Source: Nissolia schottii (lineage: Eukaryota > Streptophyta > Magnoliopsida > Fabales > Fabaceae). Taken from it: a stretch of 64,000 bases of DNA. Location: positions 11,733-75,732 of the forward strand of contig QANU01018269.1 of assembly GCA_003254905.1 (NCBI GenBank), read 5' to 3'. The notes under the pieces were generated by a model. That model worked only from the letters and a program-made list of their open reading frames with translations. It had not been told where the DNA came from and made no database searches. A program made the position numbers and the translations under genes. Shown one piece after another: positions 12,058-25,559 of this stretch; the first letter of the stretch is position 1, and the number at the start of each line of letters is the position of its first letter.

Positions 12058-15000
12058 TCATTGCGATTGCGAGGTGGCCATTAATCTGCGGTATCTCTCC
12101 TCTCTATCGCTACGGTGGTGCTGTGAAGATGTGGCCCCGGATGGTGATGCTTGTCTTCTCCTTTTGGGACGGAAGAAGAAATCCTGTGTGTCAAGGACAT
12201 AGGAGATCTGCAGATAAAACGAATAAGAAACCAAAATAAGGCATTTTGCCATGAATAACAACTTTAAATAAATAAAAAATAAACCAGAAGATCAAACTGC
12301 CATGACAAAGTTTGGTGCTTCAAATTCCACCCCATGGGTTAGGGAGTAAAAAAAGGGCAGCCTAGTGCACAAAGCTTCCCACCTAGTGAAAGGGCGGCCT
12401 TACACCCCCACAAGTAGAGACACAATTTCTAAGATTTGAACCTGTAACAAGTCACAAAGCAGCAACCTTCGAGTCTCGCCCTCTTGGGCCTAGAGGGTAA
12501 TGATCTCGGTCGTCATGACCATTATGCAATGGGAAAAATAAATCATGTTTTATACAAGTTTCGGGCCAATAAACCTCTTAAATTGATGAAGATGAACGTG
12601 AAAAATGTTAGGTCACAATATTAGATGATGACAACCTTGACATGCACGTGCTCATTATTTGTGAATGTAAATTAAAACCTCTAATGATTGACACGAAAAT
12701 CATCCATAATATTAAATTAGCTAAATATGTTAATGCTCTTTTGTAGTTGTAAAAACTCCATCCATTTTAGAATATTGATCGACTTAATTAATACAAAAGT
12801 TACCAAAGTCAAATAAATCACCAATAATAGTAAAAAGTAAGGTAATTATACAAAACCATCCTTATATTACAATTAAGGTTCTTCCTTTGGTACCCAAGTT
12901 TTTACAAGGGTACCGGTACCTCTGTATTTCAATAGTTATGATTTGCTTATAAGTTTAAAATAATAAGTAATTTGAATTAGTGGCACACATTGCTAATTCT
13001 AAGCCAAAAATAACCATAGAATATCGATAGCTTTGAATTTTAATGGGAGTACCAAAATAAAACCATACAACTAAACCTTAATTCATTTTTCTCATTCACT
13101 CCATTCACAAATAACTGGTATCTTAATATTAAAAACTGACAGATGAGCTGAAACAAAAAACTGAAAATGACGGATATTTTGAAACGGAGGGAAAATTTAT
13201 TTATTTGCAAAACACATAGATTATAATCATTGTTCACATGTCTATGCTTCCTCTTCTTCTCCATGTTCACTAGAGCCCTTTCTTTCTGAGATCATTTTTT
13301 AAAGAAACAGTTTCTTATTTTGCAAGCAAATCTGCAATTGCAGCAACAATATTGCAGTTTTGAAGGTCTTCACAACTGCAATACAGCCACAATTGTAGCC
13401 ACAGTTTTCAGCAACTATCCACAATTTCCATATCGCAACACAACCGCAACCACGACCCTAATTGCAATTTAAAATCTTGACTGGAAGAAAGACACAGGGC
13501 TAGTCAACATTAGAGAGAAAGAGCAGATAAAAATAAAGGGAAGATTCCAAATATGTCCAATAATATTATAAATGAAGCAGTAAAATGCCAATAGGGAAGC
13601 CAACAAGGATGAAATAGAAGCATACCTTGGATGAGCTACAAGCTATCTTACACTCCAATCCATTAATTACTTTAACACCTTCCATAGCGGAGCTTATTGC
13701 AGAGAGCTCATCTAAGCCTCCATATTTGCGTTTGTTTCTGCATATATCCAAACAAAAAACAGTAACTTATGAACCACCAAGTTGAGAATGACTGACAATT
13801 TACTCGTACCTAAAAGTATGCAATAAAATTCACAACCAAAATGTTAACATGTCAATTAGCAAATGAAGACCACACCAAAAAAAATAAAATAAAATAAAAT
13901 CCTTCTCTCCTCAACAGAAATGCACCGAAAAAATGTAATGTTGCAGAATCTGTACCTTTGAAGTACAATGCCCTGGGGTTCCTTCTTGCCAGGAGAGAGA
14001 GACAGAAAATCGTTGTGCAGGTAAAAAGAAAAATTCGGATCAATAGAAACAGCAAACACCTCAGGCTTTTCATTCATGTTGTCCATGAGCTGGATGGATA
14101 GTTGAGATGGTGTAGAGGACTGCAATAAGATAACAGCATAGTTAATGAAGTCCATGTCATGTGCATTTGTCCTCAATGCAAAACATAATCCAGAGATAAA
14201 AATAGCATAATCTTCATTAGCTAACAAATTTTGTAACAAGAAAAAATGAAGTGGGGAACCTACACATTGTAAACGATATATATTCTCCTCATGAAGAACG
14301 ACATGCGCATTTGCGTGATATACTGAATCATTTAGTTTCCCAGGTTTCCGAGACCTTTCATACTCATACAATTGAAGAAGCTTATTGTCTACCTCATCAG
14401 TTGCAACATTTTGAAGCTGCAGAAACAGGTAATTAGAACCTTCAAAGGAAACAAAAAAATCCATGAGTAGAAAACAAAACAGACAATGAAACCAACTTAC
14501 ATGTCTAACCAATTTATATATCAACTTGTCCAATGTGAATAACACGTATGACTGGTTGCCGATAATTGCTCGGCATTCATCTTCAAACTTGGCATTCTCA
14601 AAAGAACCGTCAAGCAGATTGTACAATGCATCCATGAATCTAAAAGCACACAGGCAATGAATACAAAATTTCACTAAGCACACTCATGGAAGGGAAAAAA
14701 AACAACAATTTGTGTGTGTGTGTGTGTGTTGGGGGGGGGGTTACAGGATAAGTTATGAAAATATACTTTGAATAAGGATCTGGGGAACTAGCATCCTTTG
14801 CTTTCCATTTCATTTCTGAACTCGTTGCATTGGTTTTTGCTGACAAAATCCTTTCATAAAGAATCTGCCCAAGTTCAAAAAGAGTATGAAATCCACACCA
14901 AGGAAGAAATTTCAATATCAGAAGCCTAGTATTAAGATAATCCTTACTTGATGAAGCCTAAAAAGTGCATAGAAATCATCATTTCCATAAAACACCCTGG

Positions 15001-18000
15001 AATCCTTCATATCTTCAACAAATGAAACTGCTGATACATGCTTTGTGAGAGGTTTCACAGATGAAAGGAACCTCTCTGACAATGGCAATGAAGAACCATC
15101 TCCAGCATATTGTGCATCACACATCCCCTCAGCTTCACCTTCACTCTCAGCCTTAACATCAACATCATCATGTTCTATATCTTCCTCCTCCTCATGATCT
15201 TCCCGGAAGCATTCATCACCAGCAGACTCACTGCCAGAGACATCTTCACCAGCTTCAGAAACATTTTCACTGTCCTCGTCATCAGCATCTGCATCATTAT
15301 CACCTCCAGCCTCCAGACAGCGTTCTCCCTCTCCATTTCTAGGCTGATATTTTCCTCTTTCAATATTGTGCTTTGACTTAGCTATTGACTGCACATTTGA
15401 ATCTCCGTAAGCAACAAAGTTATCCTCCTCAGAGTCACCATTTGGTGACAATTCACCTTCTTCCTTTTCAACTTTGCAAGGCCCAGCAGATTCTTCATGG
15501 TTTCTAACTTTACTTCTCTCAATTAGCACCCCATTGGCCACTGGAGCTCTGTTCTCACATCCCTGAGACAAATAAGCAGAGACATACCAGAATTAAATGA
15601 AAAAATCCCTTGCTTTATGAGACAACATAAGGAAAATAGATAGAACTTGAAATCTGCCACAATTGAGAACTCTCACCTCCACCAAAGGTGCACTAACAGT
15701 CTGAGACTTGGCTATAGAGTCATCAGCATCAGCAGGTCGCGACAGAGCAAGGGAACAACCTTGTAATATCAACAAAACACAGTGTTTTTGACAAGTATAA
15801 TTAAGTAACCAAAATATAAATGAAAAATAGAGTTGAGTGAACATGAATAGAACAAACAAAATCATGGCGGACATTAATTTCATAACTACATACAGACCTG
15901 GAGTCAATTCCAAGTTGGTTTTGCTCAAGCTATTTTCTCCAATACTTGCAATTGGTGCATTGTTTTTAGCTCCTTGCTCATCAGAGGCAACTTGTTTACT
16001 AAACCCAGAGACTTTATCACTAATCTCTACATTTTTCTTCCCTTTATCCATTAGGGGATCATCTCTACAGACAAGTTCACCACCAACAGAACCATTTTCT
16101 TTATCATTAGCTACTATACTACGGTGAACATTCTTTAATTCAGATGCTCTACCATCAGCTTCATTCTTATCAGATTTTGGTAACCTTGAATTAATTGAAA
16201 TAGAGTCTCCATGAGAGTTTGCATCACATCCTATATTTGGATTGCGTACATTATGCCCTGCTTTCCTGTCTTCCACCTTTTCTGTCCCATGCGATCGGGA
16301 AGGAACACCAAGTATTGGCTCCAAGAAGTTATTCCAGAGCTTCATAATTTTATTTATTAACTCCTTACTTGTGTAAAGCTCATCACACGAATACCTAACG
16401 AGTTTATACAGGTCTTCATGAATCCCAGCATCAGAATATTCAAATTCAAGATGTGGAATTAGTGGCTGTTTATTTCCAGCGGCGATAGACTGAAGAATAT
16501 CATCCTCTTTCTGCTGCTTCTCTTTAATTTCTTTGATCTCAGTCACCAAAGCTGTATAGTATCAAACATAAAATATTAAAACAGAACAAAATGATGATAT
16601 CAGAAAAATTCACAATGATATGATATAAAGCACCTGGCAAGTAAGCAATTAAATCCACAAGAAATATATCTATGATATAAAGCAGATAAAATAACCTTTC
16701 AATCATCATGACTTAACCTCAACTTACATTTTGTGCTCAAGTTCTTAGAATCTTGTTGCTTGAAATAGAAGCTACGGTGATCGAGGGATTTGTAGTGGTT
16801 TTTAGCATAAATTTCAGCCCAAACTTTATTGAAATCTGAACGACACCTACTCCACTCCTCTTGCTTCTGCTTCAGTCGAGTCAATATTACAGGCAAAGAA
16901 TGAGCTGGATTTTTACGCAATATGTCTATCACATCGAGACCATGATCACCATATAAACGTTCAATGCACCTTAAATTTAGAGCTGCAATATAGCCTCAGA
17001 CAAAATCAGCTTATCATATGCTTTAACAATGGAAAAAGAAAATAACATTTTTGACTGAGATTATTTTGATACAAACCAGTAAAGTGATCTTCAATGCGGC
17101 CCAGATTCTCAACAGTGATCTTATTTTCATTAATGTTATTATACAATTCCTCTGCACGTTTAGCAGCTGAACTCACAGACTCTAATAACATGTCCATCTC
17201 AAATCTACATAAAAAATAACAATATCATCATCTATTGATACAATTAAAATGATTGTACCTTGACAAAAAAATGACTCCAAAATGAACAATATCCAGGAGG
17301 CAGAACACAACGAAATTTATTATAAATAAAATAAAATAAAAAAGACACTGTTTGACCCAAGAAAGTGAAAGGTAAATAAACAAAATAATCAACCAGCCAA
17401 AACAGCCTCATAAGGCTATTTTACCTGACATGTGTTATGTGGTGCAAATTCAGAATCAATTGCACACCTCTTTTTTGCACTGTTCTGCGGCTAGACTCTT
17501 GTGGAATAATCTGTTTGGTATCTTTGGTGTATCTTGGGTGTGTCCTACAACCCTAGATACCTTTTTGTTGACTAGATTCGTTGGCTTTGGGAGGAGGAAG
17601 GAAGTTAATTACTTGTGGCAATGTACAGTTTTTGCCACTATTTGGTGCATTTGGTTAGAACGCAACTCTCGTGTATTCAACGACAATTTATTAGATAGAC
17701 ATGTATTGTGGGAGAAAATTAAGTGTTTATCATCTGTTTGGTGTAAAACTCACAATCTCTTTAGAGAACCTTCCCTCACAAACAAGGTTGTCAAACTCGA
17801 GAGTTTAAGTAAACTAGTGGAGCCTCAGCAAACTCGAATCGTAAACTCGGCTATTAAGCTCGTAAGAGTTTGCATACGTAAAAAAAAAATGTTATAAGCA
17901 ATATAATTAGGAACTAAACATGATTAAATATTGTATTTATAATTGAAATTGAATAATGTTAAATTTAAATTAAATTAATGAAAGATATCATAAAATATAC

Positions 18001-21000
18001 CTTAATGAATGAAACTTAGTTGTTATGTCATACTTTATTTTGTATGTGTATTATTTTATAGTTTGATAAAACATAACTCAATTATGATAAATATATGAAA
18101 TTAGTTTAATAAACTCAATAGATATTGTCTAACATAAACAAAGTTAGGTAAGTATCTAACAAAGTTATAAAATTTGTACATTTTGAGGTAAACTAATAAA
18201 CTCGTAACTAATAAACTCGTAAGTAGATTTTAACTCATAAACTCGCTAGTAGAATTGAGAGTTTACTTAAACTCGTACAAGTTTACCAAAAAAGAGTTTA
18301 CATAAGTGTTTAACTCGCTTTGTGTAGTAAAATTGTAAACTCGTAAGAGTTTACGAGATAACTCGAGAGTTTAACAACTATGCTCACAAATATTTTGAGA
18401 GAATGGAAAGTTTTACTCCATTGATAGCTTTTTAAGCTTTTTCGGTGAATGTTGTTTGTCTCTTAATTGAGGATTTCTTATCTTCCTTCTTTTTCTAATT
18501 CCTTTCTCTACTTAATGAAATTCTTTTTTTATCCAAAAAAACCAACCAGCCAAGATAAAAAAGAAGCTAAAAGCCAGTATAGTCTTACCTGTCGTCTTCG
18601 CATCTGAATAAGCTTTCTTCATACTGATTCCTGCGCATATGTTTGAAAGAGTAATCCTCACTTCCTGATGTAACAGATACCCAGTGATCATTCAATACCT
18701 GAGCACCAAGCTCAGATCTCTGACTAGCCATAGGAATTGGATACTGCAAAAATAAGGAGCACAAAGGAGTTCCATAAGAGCAGCATATATCGACAAAGCC
18801 AACAAAGAGAAAGAAATCAAATGGAATTTATATACGTCCACAGGCAGTAGCCGGTAGCTTGGAGTGCAACGTTTACAGTCACTAAGGTCAAGTTCTTGAA
18901 TGGATTTTGCCATGTATTTCTCCCTATATTTTTCTTTCCATTTAGCTCCATCCATCTCACGCTTTTGCTCCTTGTCTTTGTCCTCAAACTTTGATGATCT
19001 TGATAAATGGCAATCAGTAGACAGTGACTCTGAAAACCAACATGTTTGCAACATCAAAATTGATAAAATACTATATATGCAGAATAAATATTATTTAAAA
19101 TCACTCAGCATAATTTATCATCATCAGAATGATTCGTTAAAACAAACATCTGTAATGTAATCCAGAAATTTGACAGACCTCCTCCCAGTCATAAGAAAAC
19201 GAGAGAAGGAAATTAAAGCATAGGACAAATGATAAGTATTAGATGGTGACCTACTTTTACTCATGACACCAGCAAGGAATCCATCTGCAAAAAACAAATA
19301 CTCAAGACTCATGCTCAAGGTATGAGAAAATAATACAATAACAACAACAACAACAACATGAAAAAAGTTGGAAAAACATTTACCAATATTTTCACAACGC
19401 TCCAGGAAATCGTTGAATTCATCCATAAGATCAGAATGCTTACCAAGTAAATCAGTTACCTGAAACAAATTTTGAATTGATATAAATTATTAATACTAGT
19501 GGCAACATAAACTGACAAGCTAATGCTTCTAAGAACATAGAAAAAGATCCCCTTATGTAGTCAAAGTCATCACTTGTTTATATGAATCGCTAAACAGACC
19601 TTGACGAAAAATAAGTTACATTAGCATACAAAAAAAAGGCTTAGTTGGAACACCATTTAAGTTCCTCAATTCTTGCAACATAAATAGGAATTCAAGTTTT
19701 ACTTATAAGGATGGTAAAATCTAGAACCTAAAAACTGAAAACAATTTAAATACTTTAAGTACAAGCCATATGGTGACGAACATAGACTAGCATCAGGATC
19801 ATACACAGCCATGTGCATCAAGTCTAGTATGGCAACAAATTCATATCCATAATTATATGCAGATCCAATATTCTCAGTACATTATGAAAGGACTGGGATA
19901 ATGCAGCCAAAAATGTGAGACTACAAATCTCACAGAAAAGGGGGGGGGNNNNNNNNNNAAAAAAAAACTGTAATTCTACTACCGCAGCTAACAGACAATC
20001 CAATAAATTAAATGAACTGATTGGGGAGCAGAGGAATTTTAACAAAGACATCTGAAATTTCAGAAATTCACATGTTGATTTGCTTATAGAAGGTCAAAGA
20101 GCTGATGAATAGCCCATGGTTCTCTATGTTTATTCACAGATTTTGAAAACTGTTACACAAATTACAATCTCTACAACGAGACCATATAATACATGGCATC
20201 AAGGACCTTTCAATTTCTTTTCTGCTAAATCCTTTGTGCCAAAATAGACACACAAAAATAAATACATATTATGTCTAATGCATTGAGTAGCAATAAACTG
20301 AAGCATTAATTTTGTAAATTGTTTACTACCAACTAAAGTAAAGTAATGGAGTAAATCATGACTTTAAACTCAGAAGAAAGCACATACCAGATTTTGTAAG
20401 TCATTCCTTTTTATTATTCCATTGCTGAAAATATGAAGACACTTCAAGAATGCTTGGTAGTCATCTGCACTGCTCAACTTCTCTTTAACTTTCTCACAGA
20501 AACTGAATGCTTGACTATACATGGCTGGTATGAAGGAAAAAAAAATCCAAAATTCAACAGGTTAGAAAACTATATGGGTCAATATGCTCCTCCCAGGACT
20601 GTTTATCCTTGATTTTTTTAAAAGTGAAAAACAGAAAAGCTTGTAATCAAGAAAGATACTAATAGGTAAAAGAAATAATAAAAGGGAACTATAAGAACAC
20701 CAAAAAAAACTGGTTAAGACTACATTTAACTATGCATATACTTCTTTTTAGCTCCATTCAATTAACACTCAAACATATCAGTCAAGGTAGTAAGATCTAT
20801 TTACCTGTAAAAACTAAAAAGTTGAAAAAGTATGGGCCAAAAGAGTGAACAATATGGGAAATTATCACAAGCTACGTTTGATAGTTCTAGTTAAACAACC
20901 AATCTATCAATGCATACACTCTTGTTCTCCCACGTATTTACCCTGTCAGGTCAATTATAACAACTGAACTGGTTTCCACTGTATTTACAGATTGAGTGTT

Positions 21001-23207
21001 TGACACCAGGGAAAAGTAATTACAGTTTCCTTTCCTCTTCTTAAATAGTCTTTGGCAGTGGTTGGTTTGCTTCACTAGTAGCGAATGGCAATAATGACAC
21101 TATTTTCTGACACAGAAATGGATAAAAATCTACTGCACAATGCACATAGACACACAGATAGCTTACTTACTGACAAACTACAATAACTGTATGAACTGTA
21201 TCTAAATGAAAGAAACTCGAATCACATTTTCAACAATGTGATTTATTCGAAGCATAGCATGATGGCTTACTCTTTAAGGCATCTTTGTCCTCGCAAGAAG
21301 AAAAGTCAGATGTCATCCCAAAACCTTCAGCCTTCTTGACAGATTTCTTTTTGTCGGGAAAGCGTTGTGAGTTCAAATCCCTGCTGTTATCAAGATCAGG
21401 TTCTCTCTCATCCTGATCACGGATTCTCCTATCCCTACTCTCACGTTTCCTGATCTGCTCCTTGTGCATGTTCATCATCGTTTTGTCATCATCCAGATCA
21501 GCTCGATCAACACTCAGATCACGATCGTGAGAAGCAAGAAGCCTCTCTCGTCGATAACGTTGCTGTAAAAAGAAGTTTGTAATCCAATCATTAAAAAAGC
21601 AGTCGAAAATATCATATAGAGGGGGATAAGAAGACTCTTACCGCCTTGTCTACTTGCACTTGCCGCATCATGGGTGCTGTAGAACTCCGCTCATTGAAGC
21701 GCTGCAATGAATTTCGACCATATGGAGCATGCTGTGTGGAAGGTGCTGCAGAATTATCTGGTAAGAATCTAGTGAACTCATCGAGCAAATCTCGATGGTC
21801 CTTAAAAAGGGTAGCAACCTAGAGAATAAAAAAGAGTACACATTTTAACAAAAAAATTATTTACTTCAAGAGAACAAGAATCAACAAGATGTGTTTCAAT
21901 AAAGGACAAATATTACCTCACTATAAACCTCACTGATGTCCTTATGCTCTTTGCGATACATATTCAAAATATCCAAAAACGATTTGTAAACATGCTCATC
22001 ACTTTGGAATCGTTTCTGCAGAAGTAAAACTTATCAATTAGGCCTAGGACCCAACTATAGCAGTAAAATAATACACCAACAGAAAGCCACATTAACCTTT
22101 ATCTTGTTCACAAAACTAATAGCTTCGTCAAATTCAACTGTTTTCTTTGGAGGAGCCTCATCCTCATCAAGTGTTATCTCATATCCCTTTGGCAAGAAAG
22201 TATTAAATCCAAAAATCAAATTGTTGTGCCCTTTGAATAGCTCCTTCACCCTTGCTATGACACCAGTAGTGTCAGTCCTGAAAAGAACCAAAAAATACTG
22301 AGATCCATTGACCCTTTAAGTACAAAACTCTACTTTTCAAAATCACTACATCTACCTTTGAGCCTTGAAATCCTTCATGACCTCAAGGAACATGTCATAT
22401 TTTTCTTTTTGGTCCTGAAACATGTCCTTCACTTCCTTCAAATAGGATAAAGCATCATTGGTTGTCAGTTTCTGGGAAGTAGTTGCTCCTCCACTTCCTC
22501 CCCCACCACCTCCACCAGGTCCTTGGGTTTGGCCATAGCTTCACGCACAAAACGCAACCACAATTTCAGATACCCAAAACATTAAAAATTACAGAAAGCT
22601 AATCTCTACAAGAATTCAAATGCTCCACTAGTTCAATGTTCATACCACTCCACACTTAGAACACCCTCACGCAGAAAGAATAATGTCCACACACGCATGC
22701 AAACAGTGATTGTATTCTATCCTTCTTCTAAGCTAATCAATGAGGCGATTTAGAACGTTAAACGTGTTGCTTGCTCGGTAAGATTCATATATACAACTTA
22801 AACATACCACAAACTTTTGGGCATATCCAAACACATCCCTTCCTTTTAACGAATGATCTCAGCACAGAACCCATTCCACAATTAGTTTAACTTAAATCAA
22901 AGATAACCCTAACACAATTCAACAGCAATTTAACACAAGTAGGAAAAAACACACCCCCCACACAGAGACACACAAAAAGGGATACACAGGCACAATTCAT
23001 GCAGCTCAAAATAAAGTGTTAACAACAATCAATTCCACACACGCACCGGCATAGAATTGGCACATAGGAAAAAAACAATAATTCGATACAAAAAGAAATT
23101 GGGTTAATTATAGGAAAGGAGCAGAAAACATACGAATCACCACGCGATGAAGCAAAGGGTCGCTTGAATTGAGAGCCAGAATAAACATCTTCCCTTGCCC
23201 TCTTCAT
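12058..23207 (-). CDS. SNL: SIN3-like paired amphipathic helix co-repressor (SNL family)
   Basis: Complete gene with 22 exons: 23207-23134, 22538-22356, 22277-22097, 22015-21917, 21818-21642, 21562-21271, 20524-20388, 19459-19384, 19284-19255, 19029-18836, 18743-18589, 17204-17077, 16982-16728, 16551-15898, 15759-15677, 15562-14948, 14864-14767, 14639-14501, 14416-14264, 14119-13956, 13737-13626 and 12207-12058. The total is 4149 bp or 1382 residues, close to Arabidopsis SNL1/SNL2 as I recall them. All introns are GT-AG and every phase joins. PAH1 lies at about 49-117, PAH2 about 133-205 and PAH3 about 337-405. The HDAC-interaction region ([17 protein letters not shown]) lies at about 462-560, an acidic stretch at 994-1051, then the SIN3 C-terminal region and a basic end (KRRR). 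SIN3 proteins scaffold nuclear histone deacetylase complexes, with PAH domains binding repressors. A seven-glycine run lies at 33-39. The call is firm; which SNL paralogue it is remains less sure. Confidence 0.95.
12348..12510 (-). mobile_element. tRNA-derived SINE in the last SIN3 intron
   Basis: Lies in the 1.4-kb intron between exons 21 and 22. AAAAAAAGGGCAGCCTAGTG near 12348-12367 is the reverse-strand 3' end of a widespread plant SINE type (ends GGCTGCCCTTTTT in sense). A B-box-like GGTTCAAATCT lies on the minus strand at about 12432-12442. The body is diverged and the upstream (5') limit is approximate. Confidence 0.6.
14719..14741. repeat. (TG)n plus poly-G tract in a SIN3 intron
   Basis: A TG run followed by about ten G residues, between SIN3 exons 17 and 18. 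Such tracts are often mis-sized in assemblies. Confidence 0.8.
17401..18542 (+). mobile_element. 5'-truncated LINE in a SIN3 intron, antisense to the gene
   Basis: The 11-bp word CAACCAGCCAA at 17390-17400 recurs at 18543-18553, flanking the insertion. The left part (about 17430-17780, plus strand) encodes the C-terminal zinc-knuckle region usual after the reverse transcriptase of plant LINEs: a histidine/cysteine pair ([13 protein letters not shown]), then an [13 protein letters not shown] block. The insertion ends in a short A run before the right duplication. Removing the nested element at 17783-18382 leaves only about 530 bp of LINE, so this is a strongly 5'-truncated copy, as is usual for target-primed reverse transcription. 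It sits in the 1.4-kb intron between exons 11 and 12. Confidence 0.85.
17783..18382. mobile_element. hAT-type MITE nested in the LINE
   Basis: An 8-bp duplication CTCACAAA lies at 17775-17782 and at 18383-18390, the length made by hAT transposases. The ends are imperfect inverted repeats: CAAGGTTGTCAAACTC at the left, and CATAGTTGTTAAACTC reading in from the right. The 600-bp interior is AT-rich with many AACTCGTAA words and no transposase frame, so the element is non-autonomous. It interrupts the LINE reading frame. Confidence 0.88.
19949..19958. other. Assembly gap (10 N) in a SIN3 intron
   Basis: Ten undetermined bases sit between a G run and an A run, in the intron between exons 7 and 8. 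The exons are not touched. Confidence 0.98.
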
Positions 23208-23800
23208 CTCTGCCAGACACACAAAAAAAAAAAAATCAAAACCACAGGTTAATAAGCAATCCAATCAAAACAACAACAGAAAGCAATATATATGAAGATA
23301 AATTGAATTGAAGGCATGTGAAGAAGACCCAGAAAGTGAAAGGGGAAAAAAAATGTTACTTTACCGGTTCCCGAGAATTTCCCCCGAGGAAAATTCCTTT
23401 GCCGGAAAACAATTCGAGCAGAGATCTCTGGGGGAAAATAGAAGAACAACAGTGAAGGGGGTTGATCGGGACACAGCAACAGCAGCAACAAGTGAAAAAG
23501 GAAGGTAAAAAAAAAAAAAAAAAGGTTTCTATTTCTCGGTGTGTGTCTCTCTCTCAAGCGGTTTCTACGTTAGAGAAGAATTGAGATTAAAAAACAGTCA
23601 AAAAAAGAAATGAGGGGGAGAGGGAGAGGGAGAGAGAGAGAGAGAGAGAGATTTGAGGGGTAAGAGAATGAGCGAAGAGAAGCGGTGAGGTGAGGAACGT
23701 GCAAGAGAGTTTGGAACTCGAAAATTTGGAGACAGAAGAAGAGAAGAACGGAATGCAGCAACGAAACATAAGAGGTTCGAAAAAGTGAATTTTTGAGGAA
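23208..23800 (-). promoter_or_regulatory. SIN3 5' UTR with an intron, and promoter-proximal DNA
   Basis: A likely 5' UTR intron runs from a GGTAAAG donor near 23364 to a TGGCAG acceptor whose exon resumes two bases before the ATG (23209). The leader exon would lie above 23365. A GA run at about 23615-23652 and pyrimidine-rich minus-strand sequence are typical of plant leaders. No clear TATA box was found. Confidence 0.5.
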
Positions 23801-23809
23801 GCGAAGGGA

Positions 23810-25540
23810 ACGAAACGAGGTTAATGTGTTACAAAATTCAACCAAGGGTTGGCTGTGTTGTTACACTCTTTGTTGCGTTCTAATGTGGCTAAATGGATCC
23901 ATGGATATGCCCACTACTAACACACAAGCCCACCGCTTTTATTATTTGATGCTTTTTTACCTAGTTTTTTGTTTGGATTTTGGGTTTTCACCTTTTCTTT
24001 TTTTAAGCTTTTAACTTAGACCTCTCGTGCATCTTGTTGGTTTTGAAACTTCTAACTTTGGGCCCACGGTTTTTAAACAACCCTTCTAACTTGTGTTTTC
24101 TTTATCTTTATATATTTTAAAGTCAAAAATGCTTTTTGACACTAAGCATGACGTAAACACCATGTATGATCTTTCGCAAATATTTTGAGAACCACACTCA
24201 TATCATATGATGTGAGTGTGAACTTAGCATGTTGTCTACATCCTACTTGATGTCCAAATAGTGCCACCCTTTTAAAATTGATATGATTTAAGGCTATGTT
24301 TGAGAGTTTATAAGTGAGGTAAGAGAATAACTAATAATCAAAGAGAAGAGAAAAGTAAAAAGTAGAGTGAAATAAAATATGTGACACTTTAGGATAAGAT
24401 TTTGTTTAAGTACAAGTTTAACATATTATTTTTAAGTCACATTATATTTGTGGTTTTAGTAGTTAATATTGATTTATACAATTATGATGACCATGGTTCA
24501 AATGTCGGTAAAAGAAAGAAAAAAAACACATCATTTTTTTAAGTACACAAATTTTATTTTACTTTTTTTTGTATTTCTTTCTTGGTCATGTATCTAGATA
24601 TTGCCTAAGATAAAATGAAATTAAGAGAGAGAGAGAGAAAAAAAAAAACGTGTGAATCTTCCTACAAATTGGTGATTTTTTATTAAACTTACTCAATAAG
24701 AAGATACTATGAATACATTACTTTTATTGGCATATATTGCGTTTATATACCAAAATTGGTAGCAGTTGGTGTTTGCATCTGTATACAAATATAAAAGCTC
24801 TTTCATTAGCTTCGTCACATGTCAATAGCTCTGTTCATGTAACTACTTGAAGTGTCACATGTCAATAATTCTAAATTTTGATCATGCTATATATATATAT
24901 TGGTTAAGACCTTAAGAGCGTTAAGATATTAAAATCAAATTAAGATTGATCATGCTATATATATATATATATATATAACATGTTAAGATATTAAAATCAA
25001 ATTACAAGTGAGAATAAATCGGATAACTCAATAGCCAACTTAACATTTGTATTAATGTACTCATATACTAAGAGCACAATTAACCGCAATTAATTTCAAC
25101 AATCAAAATAATAAAAACAATTTACATAGTTACAAAATTTTGACATTCTCCAATGAATATTACTATATTAACCATCATTTTAACTGCACCTTGCACTTTA
25201 CATAAATACAGTCCCTCCCTTTGTTTCTCACATTACAAAGCAACCATAATAGAACAAATCAATTTGATTATCGGTGCAAAAATTAAAGTCATGGCTCCCC
25301 AAATTACCTATATAAAAAACATTTATCCTAAAAAACAATCATTGAGAATCAAAGCTAGAATTATGAGAATGTGTATAAAAAACGAATGGCAAGAACCAAA
25401 GTACCATTGAAAGCCTTGAAATGACCCTCATAGATAAAGATGCAATTTATATATTTATTCTCCATAGCATATTTAGTTTTTAGATTTTTTCTTTAAATTA
25501 TTTTTTTAATGTTTACTAACCTTAAAATTCCAAATTGTGG
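23810..25540. other. Intergenic DNA upstream of the SIN3 gene
   Basis: No gene seen. AT-rich, with short TA runs near 24888 and 24960, around which an ATTAAAATCAAATTA block is repeated (about 24928 and 24990). Confidence 0.5.
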
Positions 25541-25559
25541 GGTACAATGATCAAAACGA

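Noticed and set aside
15837-16127. Plus-strand open frame in the SIN3 gene
   Set aside because: Shadow of SIN3 exon 14 on the other strand.
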